Shown here: positions 4,863 to 9,001 of the stretch, in pieces
Layout of the letters: every line of letters starts with the position of its first letter
Numbering within the stretch: position 1 is the stretch's first letter
Assembly: GCA_019313105.1 (NCBI GenBank)
Contig: JAFDBW010000105.1
Coordinates: 1 to 9,001 of the forward strand
Direction of reading: 5' to 3'
Origin: Deltaproteobacteria bacterium
GTDB taxonomy: Bacteria; Desulfobacterota; Desulfuromonadia; Desulfuromonadales; BM103
DNA: 9,001 nt
Program-made: the position numbers and the translations under genes
The notes under the pieces: model-generated
What the model was told of the DNA's origin: nothing
The model's database searches: none
What the model saw: the letters and a program-made list of their open reading frames with translations, nothing else

Positions 4863-5305
4863 TGCGTATCTGGGTAGATGCCGATGCATGTCCCCGGGTG
4901 ATCAAGGAGATCCTGTTCCGGGCCGCCGAACGCAAGCAGGTGCAACTGACCCTGGTGGCTAATCAGCCGCTGCGCACTCCGCCATCGCCCTATATTGATA
5001 CGATGGTTGTTGCTGCCGGTTTTGATGTCGCCGATGACAGGATCGTCGAGCTGCTCAGCCCCGGTGACCTGGTGGTCACCGCAGATATACCCCTGGCTGC
5101 AGCGGCTATCGCAAGAAAGGGGCATGCTCTCAACCCGCGTGGCGAGCTCTACACCCGGGACAATATCCAGGAGCGCCTTGCTGTGCGCAACATGCTCGAC
5201 GAACTTCGAGGTTGCGGCATCGATACCGGTGGCCCGTCAGCCCTGAACGCTTCTGACCGACAGGCCTTCGCCAATCAACTCGACAAATTCCTGGCCAGGA
5301 TTTAA
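4862..5305 (+). CDS. YaiI/YqxD family protein (DUF188, UPF0178)
   Basis: 147 residues, the normal size. Near-diagnostic blocks are WVDADACP at the N-terminus, then IKEILFRAAER, VAAGFDVADD, GDLVVTADIPLAA, ALNPRGELYT and TGGPSALN. The fold is related to PIN/NYN-type domains, and its aspartates (in DADACP and TADIP) suggest a metal-dependent nuclease site, though the biochemical role is not established. Two ATGs stand in tandem (4859 and 4862). AGGGG at 4853-4857 is better spaced for 4862, which also gives the usual short M-x-IWVDADACP start. The stop codon of the previous gene (4860-4862) overlaps the start, so translation is coupled. The next gene begins 1 bp after its stop. Confidence 0.95.
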   Translation: MRIWVDADACPRVIKEILFRAAERKQVQLTLVANQPLRTPPSPYIDTMVVAAGFDVADDRIVELLSPGDLVVTADIPLAAAAIARKGHALNPRGELYTRDNIQERLAVRNMLDELRGCGIDTGGPSALNASDRQAFANQLDKFLARI

Positions 5306-5306
5306 G

Positions 5307-5942
5307 TTGCTAGCGTCTCCCATGATTACAATGTCTGCCGAAACGATTGTCGTCCTCGACTTTGAAACCAGCGGCATCTCGCCCGATCACGGTGACCGGG
5401 CAATCGAGATCGGTGCCGTGATGTTGCGGCAGGGTGAGGTCGTCGACCGTTTCCAGAGCCTGATGAACCCCGGCGTCCGGGTCAACAGTTTCATCGAATC
5501 TTACACCGGTATCACCAACCAGATGGTCGAGTCGGCGCCAAAGGCTGACAGGGTGATGCGAGATTTCTCCCGTTTTATCGGCGATCATCCACTGGTGGCT
5601 CACAATGCATCATTCGACCGCCGCTTTCTTGATGCCGAGTTCCGACGGATCGGTGCTCGGCGCAGCCAGGAGTTCGGCTGTTCGATGCTGACCGCGCGAC
5701 GTATCTATCCTGACGCGCCCAACCACAAACTGGAAACCCTGGTGCGCTACAGGGGGCTCTACACTGACGGCACCTTCCACCGCGCGCTGGCTGATGCGGA
5801 GATGACCGCACATCTCTGGATAAAGATGACCGAGGACCTGTGCGAAAGCTATGGGTTTGGGGAGGTTTCCTTCGCCCTGATGTGCGGCTTAATGAAGGTT
5901 TCAAAAAGCAAGGTTGCCGACTACCTATGCCGGTGTTCCTGA
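5307..5942 (+). CDS. DEDDh 3'-5' exonuclease (DnaQ/epsilon-like)
   Basis: 211 residues from the TTG. Exonuclease (RNase T/DnaQ) domain at about 13-170. Exo I is DFET with D18 and E20, Exo II is HNASFD with D104, and Exo III is the HRALADAE segment with H158 and D163, so all five DEDDh residues are present. It should remove nucleotides from DNA or RNA 3' ends using two metal ions. It has no polymerase or helicase part and no typical PolC/DinG fusion. This stand-alone form is like proofreading subunits or repair/processing exonucleases, and the substrate is not evident. TTG at 5307 has AGGA 6 nt upstream. ATGs at 5322 and 5331 lack a ribosome site but sit closer to the catalytic strand, so they remain alternatives. 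It is the last gene of the operon, 1 bp after the DUF188 gene. No convincing terminator follows. Confidence 0.93.
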   Translation: MLASPMITMSAETIVVLDFETSGISPDHGDRAIEIGAVMLRQGEVVDRFQSLMNPGVRVNSFIESYTGITNQMVESAPKADRVMRDFSRFIGDHPLVAHNASFDRRFLDAEFRRIGARRSQEFGCSMLTARRIYPDAPNHKLETLVRYRGLYTDGTFHRALADAEMTAHLWIKMTEDLCESYGFGEVSFALMCGLMKVSKSKVADYLCRCS

Positions 5943-5965
5943 TGACCGGGTGAGCAAGCCTGCCT

Positions 5966-5993
5966 TTGCGTCAAGCGGAGTTTAGGTTAGAAT
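5966..5993 (+). promoter_or_regulatory. promoter of the DUF423 gene
   Basis: -35 TTGCGT (5966-5971, 3/6), 16-bp spacer, -10 TAGAAT (5988-5993, 5/6). The predicted start near 6000 leaves a leader of about 50 nt. Confidence 0.45.
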
Positions 5994-6052
5994 AGTTTGA
6001 CTTATGTGATCCGCTTTTTCAGATTTGATTCGTGGCAAAACAGGGGGCGATG

Positions 6053-6427
6053 ATGAAAATTTTTGTTGTTCTGGGCAGTCTGAGTGCTTTTCTTGGTGTC
6101 GGGCTCGGCGCATTCGGTGCCCACGGACTGAAGACCAAAGTGACGCCGGAGATGCTGGCCGTTTGGCAGACCGGAGTCCTGTACCACCTGGTTCATGCCC
6201 TGGGCCTTTTGCTGATCGGGATACTCTGTCACCTAATGCCGGAGACGGCCACGGCCCGCAACGCCGGTTGGGCGATCCTGCTCGGTACTGTGCTTTTCTC
6301 CGGTTCCCTGTATCTCATGGTCCTGACCGGTATCAAGCCGCTCGGCATGATCACCCCGTTTGGCGGGATTGCCTTCCTGCTCGGTTGGCTGTTGCTCGGT
6401 ATCGCGGCCTGGCAATATCCGGGCTAA
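6053..6427 (+). CDS. DUF423 (YgdD-type) small inner-membrane protein
   Basis: 124 residues from ATG 6053, the family's usual size, with about four hydrophobic segments. Conserved blocks are GLGAFGAHGL, W-Q-TGVLYHLVHA, GTVLFSGSLYLM and ITPFGGIAFLLGW, which align well by eye with E. coli YgdD. The molecular function of the family is unknown. AGGGGG (6042-6047) lies 5 nt before ATG 6053 and only 2 nt before the tandem ATG 6050. A GTG at 6032 extends the frame but has no ribosome site and adds a polar stub before the first membrane segment. It has its own promoter and is convergent with the phosphoesterase gene 15 bp away. Confidence 0.92.
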   Translation: MKIFVVLGSLSAFLGVGLGAFGAHGLKTKVTPEMLAVWQTGVLYHLVHALGLLLIGILCHLMPETATARNAGWAILLGTVLFSGSLYLMVLTGIKPLGMITPFGGIAFLLGWLLLGIAAWQYPG

Positions 6428-6442
6428 AAGCTACGGAATACG

Positions 6443-7072
6443 TCACGGTTTCTGTAACATCCCCCAATTCCAAGACAGCAACGGTTTTTTACCGGACAAA
6501 GGTATGAACCGCACCTCCATATCGGGCAAGGTGAGGATTGCGCAGGTGTGGTTGAAAAGGGTGCTACCGGGATTAATCACCAGGACATTGCCCAATTGTT
6601 CAGCAAAGACCTGGTGGGTATGGCCGACGACCAGGACATCATAGGGCTCTCCTGCAAGAGCATCTCTCCAGTCGGCCGCTTGCTCGCTGATCAGAGCGCC
6701 TTCCTCATCAAGAAGCCTGATGCCGTTCAACAGCGAATCGGGCGGGCGGGCATGGACCATGTAGAGGGTTTTACTGGCGAAAACAAACGTCTCGGCTCGG
6801 TAAAGACTGCGCAGATATCCTTCGACTGGCCCGTTGAAATGATTTTCATCCTCCAAATAGCTCAGGTGCCACAGGTCGTGGTTGCCAACGATGGCGCGAC
6901 AGCCGCTTTTGATCAGCAAGGCCACAGTTTGCTCGAGGTGCCTGCCATAGCCGGCGATATCACCAGCGCAGATAATCGCTTCAACCCGCGCTTCGCTGAA
7001 GATCCGCAGAGCCTCCTGCAAGGGCTCGGCAGTAGCATGAACGTCACTGATCAGACCGATTTTGACCGTCAT
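6443..7072 (-). CDS. calcineurin-like metallophosphoesterase
   Basis: 209 residues, intact. The five metal-site blocks of the superfamily are visible: DxH (D10, H12), GD (D38), GNHD (N64, H65), a lone H (H107, in MVHARPP) and GHTH (H151, H153), followed by the LVINPGS strand. The chain is compact, without signal peptide or extra domain, like small cytosolic YfcE/MJ0936-type phosphodiesterases. The substrate cannot be told. ATG 7072-7070 has GAGG 6 nt upstream; a TTG one codon earlier is less likely. It begins 12 bp after the nitroreductase-like gene, so the two probably share a transcript and perhaps a task. No terminator was seen in the 15-bp gap to the convergent DUF423 gene. Confidence 0.93.
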   Translation of the reverse strand: MTVKIGLISDVHATAEPLQEALRIFSEARVEAIICAGDIAGYGRHLEQTVALLIKSGCRAIVGNHDLWHLSYLEDENHFNGPVEGYLRSLYRAETFVFASKTLYMVHARPPDSLLNGIRLLDEEGALISEQAADWRDALAGEPYDVLVVGHTHQVFAEQLGNVLVINPGSTLFNHTCAILTLPDMEVRFIPLSGKKPLLSWNWGMLQKP

Positions 7073-7084
7073 CAAGGGCCTCGC

Positions 7085-7846
7085 TTAGACGTGGATTCTG
7101 CCGACGGGAGCCAGGTAGATGGTGAATTCGTCTTCGCCATCGACCTTGAGCAGGACATCCATCTGCTCCTGGTGATAGGCGGCAATTGCGCAGGTGCCGG
7201 AACCGATTGCGGCGCAGGCCAGGTAAAGATTCTGGCACAGGTGGCCGACGTCCATGGCAATCACCCGGTGGGCGGCGATGTCGTAGCGCCACTCCATGCG
7301 ATAGGGGATCACCGTCCAGGCCAAGGTGACCGGTGCCGCTGCGACAAACCTCTGGCCAAGCGTCGCCCGGCCCAGCGTGGCCGTGAGATCGCCTGCGGGG
7401 TGTTCGAAGACCAGCGCATGGTCCATCGGTAGGTAGCGGTAGACGCCGACCTCAAGGGTTTCGATATTGCTCGCCAACAAGTAGGTTTCAAAGGCGTGGC
7501 GGCATCCGGCCGATGGCACCGTGCGCAGGGCACTACTGGGGGAAAGGATTTCGGTGATCCCCTGGGTAGCCCAAAGCAGCCAGGACAGTTCCGCGAGCGA
7601 TAATGGTTGGTCGAGAAAGTGACGGTGACTACGGCGCTGGCTGATCGCGTCAACCAGGTCCGTGCCGCGCAACGCATCGAAGCTGTCCTGTCCGGGCAGC
7701 GGAATCGGTCGCTGATCCTTCCGGGGTGGTTTTTGCAGCGGTGGTGGCTCCACGCCCCGGCTCTGATCGGTTTTTGAGAAATCGATCTGCAGCCGCAGGC
7801 TGTCCTTGAGAAAGGCCCGGTGTCTGTTAAGTTTGTTGTCGGCCAT
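7085..7846 (-). CDS. SagB-type nitroreductase-family oxidoreductase
   Basis: 253 residues. After a polar, Pro-rich leader (1-62) comes an FMN-dependent nitroreductase domain. The phosphate-binding RRS (71-73, in RRSHRHF), ATQGIT (93-98), RTVPSAG (108-114), the YRYLP strand and the DVGHLCQNLYLACAAIG helix are the pattern of SagB/ThcOx dehydrogenases. Known relatives oxidise azolines in peptide natural products, but many stand-alone copies occur without any cyclodehydratase and have unknown substrates. No YcaO, leader peptide or protease gene is in the window, so a natural-product role is not supported. ATG 7846-7844 is preceded by a modest AGG 7 nt upstream. It is the first gene of a pair with the phosphoesterase and diverges from sthA. 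Confidence 0.9.
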   Translation of the reverse strand: MADNKLNRHRAFLKDSLRLQIDFSKTDQSRGVEPPPLQKPPRKDQRPIPLPGQDSFDALRGTDLVDAISQRRSHRHFLDQPLSLAELSWLLWATQGITEILSPSSALRTVPSAGCRHAFETYLLASNIETLEVGVYRYLPMDHALVFEHPAGDLTATLGRATLGQRFVAAAPVTLAWTVIPYRMEWRYDIAAHRVIAMDVGHLCQNLYLACAAIGSGTCAIAAYHQEQMDVLLKVDGEDEFTIYLAPVGRIHV

Positions 7847-7982
7847 GTTAACGCCTGTCGTTGTGGTTGGTAAGTGACTTCAACAGTTTACCAGAAAAAT
7901 CGGGACACGGAACGAGGGCCGAGGGACGCGAAAACCTACAATGGCTGTAGCTTAATTCTTCCTGCCCCGAATAATCAAGCGG

Positions 7983-8010
7983 TTGCAAAGTTTCCAGATT
8001 CATTTATCCT
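7983..8010 (+). promoter_or_regulatory. possible sthA promoter
   Basis: -35 TTGCAA (7983-7988, 4/6), 16-bp spacer, -10 TATCCT (8005-8010, 4/6), with the start codon about 34 bp further on. The rest of 7847-7982, between the divergent genes, shows no clear site for the minus-strand pair. Confidence 0.35.
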
Positions 8011-8044
8011 AAGTGCAGTGCCTTTAATGAAACGTTGAGCTGTT

Positions 8045-9001
8045 ATGGACACTCTAAAAAATCATTTTGATACGATTGTTGTCGGCAGCGGCCCGGGCGG
8101 CGAGGGGGCGGCAATCATGCTCGCCAAATCGGGCAAGTCGGTTGCCATTGTCGAGAACCGCTTTCTCGTCGGAGGCGGCTGCACCCATCTGGGCACGATT
8201 CCGAGCAAGGCACTGATTCACGTGGTTCAGCAGTATGCTGAAGACAAGAAACACCGCCTTTTCAACCGCGGTCGTCATCCCGGCCGGGTGACCCGTGATG
8301 ATCTGATGGATGCGATCAGCGACGTGGTCACACAGCAGGTTCGCGATCGCGAAGACTTTTATGAACGCAACCACATCACGATCATTGCCGGTCATGCCCG
8401 TTTTACAGACCCGCATACTGTCGAGGTGCAGGATGATACCGGCAACCTGCGACAGATGACGGCCGATCATTTCGTCATAGCCAGCGGTTCGCATCCCTAC
8501 CATCCCGAAGATGTGCCTTTCGACAACCCCCGCGTGGTGGACAGCGATACGATTCTGAAGATGGATGACCTGCCCGGAACCCTGACCGTGTACGGTGCCG
8601 GAGTGATCGGCTGCGAGTATGCCTCGGCTTTCAAGAATATCGGCATCAAGGTCAACCTGGTCAATACCCGCGAACGCCTGCTTGAATATCTCGACGACGA
8701 GATCAGCAGTGCGCTGAGCTACTACATGCGCGATGAACAGGGCGTGTTGATCCGCCAGAACGAGGAATACGAGCGGGTCGAGGTCAATGACAGCGGTGTG
8801 GTCCTGCACCTGAAGACCGGCAAGGTGATCAAGTCGGACATGCTGCTATGGGCCAATGGCCGCACCGGAAACTCCCAAGGTATGGGCCTGGAGACCCTCG
8901 GTATTGAGCCGGACCATCGCGGAAATCTCTCTGTCAACGAGACTTACCAGACAGTGCAACCGCATATCTACGCGGTCGGCGACATCGTCGGCTTCCCCAA
9001 C
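8045..9001 (+). CDS. sthA: soluble pyridine nucleotide transhydrogenase, partial (3' end outside window)
   Basis: The first 319 residues (complete members have about 465). It is a flavoprotein that moves hydride between NADPH and NAD+ in the cytoplasm, balancing the two pools. The FAD site is VVGSGPGGEGA (12-22). The region where disulfide reductases carry C-x4-C reads GGGCTHLGTIPSK, with C46 but T51 in place of the second Cys. This is the SthA hallmark and separates it from lipoamide dehydrogenase and glutathione reductase. The NAD(P) loop is GAGVIGCEYAS (184-194), and the FAD-contact motif IYAVGD lies near the window end. By eye it matches E. coli SthA along its length. The ATG is preceded by a weak GAG 6 nt upstream. 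The reading frame is open to the last base, and nothing suggests damage. Confidence 0.96.
   Translation, partial: MDTLKNHFDTIVVGSGPGGEGAAIMLAKSGKSVAIVENRFLVGGGCTHLGTIPSKALIHVVQQYAEDKKHRLFNRGRHPGRVTRDDLMDAISDVVTQQVRDREDFYERNHITIIAGHARFTDPHTVEVQDDTGNLRQMTADHFVIASGSHPYHPEDVPFDNPRVVDSDTILKMDDLPGTLTVYGAGVIGCEYASAFKNIGIKVNLVNTRERLLEYLDDEISSALSYYMRDEQGVLIRQNEEYERVEVNDSGVVLHLKTGKVIKSDMLLWANGRTGNSQGMGLETLGIEPDHRGNLSVNETYQTVQPHIYAVGDIVGFPN

Noticed and set aside
6548..7432. 294-codon plus-strand frame across the phosphoesterase and nitroreductase genes
   Set aside because: It is a shadow spanning two well-supported minus-strand genes and their junction.
8054..8809. 251-codon minus-strand frame over sthA
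   Set aside because: Antisense shadow; the plus frame matches SthA throughout.

Overview
The window looks like a stretch of Gram-negative, proteobacterial-type chromosome. The supporting genes are a soluble transhydrogenase (SthA type), a YaiI-type DUF188 protein, a YgdD-type DUF423 protein, hemolysin III, a RadC remnant, sigma70-like promoters and clear Shine-Dalgarno sites. A Desulfuromonas/Geobacter-like or gammaproteobacterial host would fit, but the sequence alone does not settle the lineage. Two parts differ in composition: a GC-richer core from about 3,040 to the end, and an AT-richer accessory patch from about 790 to 3,040.

Left part (1-800). The minus strand carries what looks like a self-contained small RNA gene: a TTGACA-type promoter (351-378), a structured transcript of about 194 nt closed by a perfect 13-bp terminal stem (about 150-343), and a strong intrinsic terminator (77-108). 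Size and architecture resemble 6S RNA, but the family is not proven. Next comes a probable decayed gene (494-782, minus) that reads sensibly only if two frameshifts are allowed.

Accessory patch (790-3040, minus strand). It holds a cold-shock-domain/DUF1294 membrane protein, a second possible small RNA with promoter and near-perfect terminator (1552-1683), and a 24-nt fragment matching the 3' end of a tRNA (probably tRNA-Asn, an attachment-site scar). It then holds a secreted staphylococcal-nuclease-like protein and a protein made of four tandem zinc-ribbon repeats. The right edge lies inside radC: only the first ~45 codons remain (3036-3179) before a stop, and the zinc-ribbon gene starts 19 bp further on. 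The patch therefore looks like a mosaic insertion that destroyed radC. Its two nuclease/zinc genes are nearly coupled (4 bp apart) and may be read from the old radC promoter.

Core part (3,180-9,001). Hemolysin III (minus) is divergent from a tight three-gene plus-strand operon: a spermidine-synthase-fold protein, a YaiI/DUF188 protein and a DEDDh exonuclease. The shared intergenic region has two extended -10 promoters, an operator-like palindrome and a leader hairpin. A DUF423 membrane protein with its own promoter follows, convergent with a minus-strand pair: a SagB-type nitroreductase and a calcineurin-like phosphoesterase. Last comes the divergent sthA gene, cut by the window edge after 319 codons.

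No CRISPR array, complete tRNA, rRNA or intact transposase/integrase was seen. The items most worth follow-up are the two small RNA candidates, the radC disruption with the tRNA scar, and the zinc-ribbon/nuclease pair.
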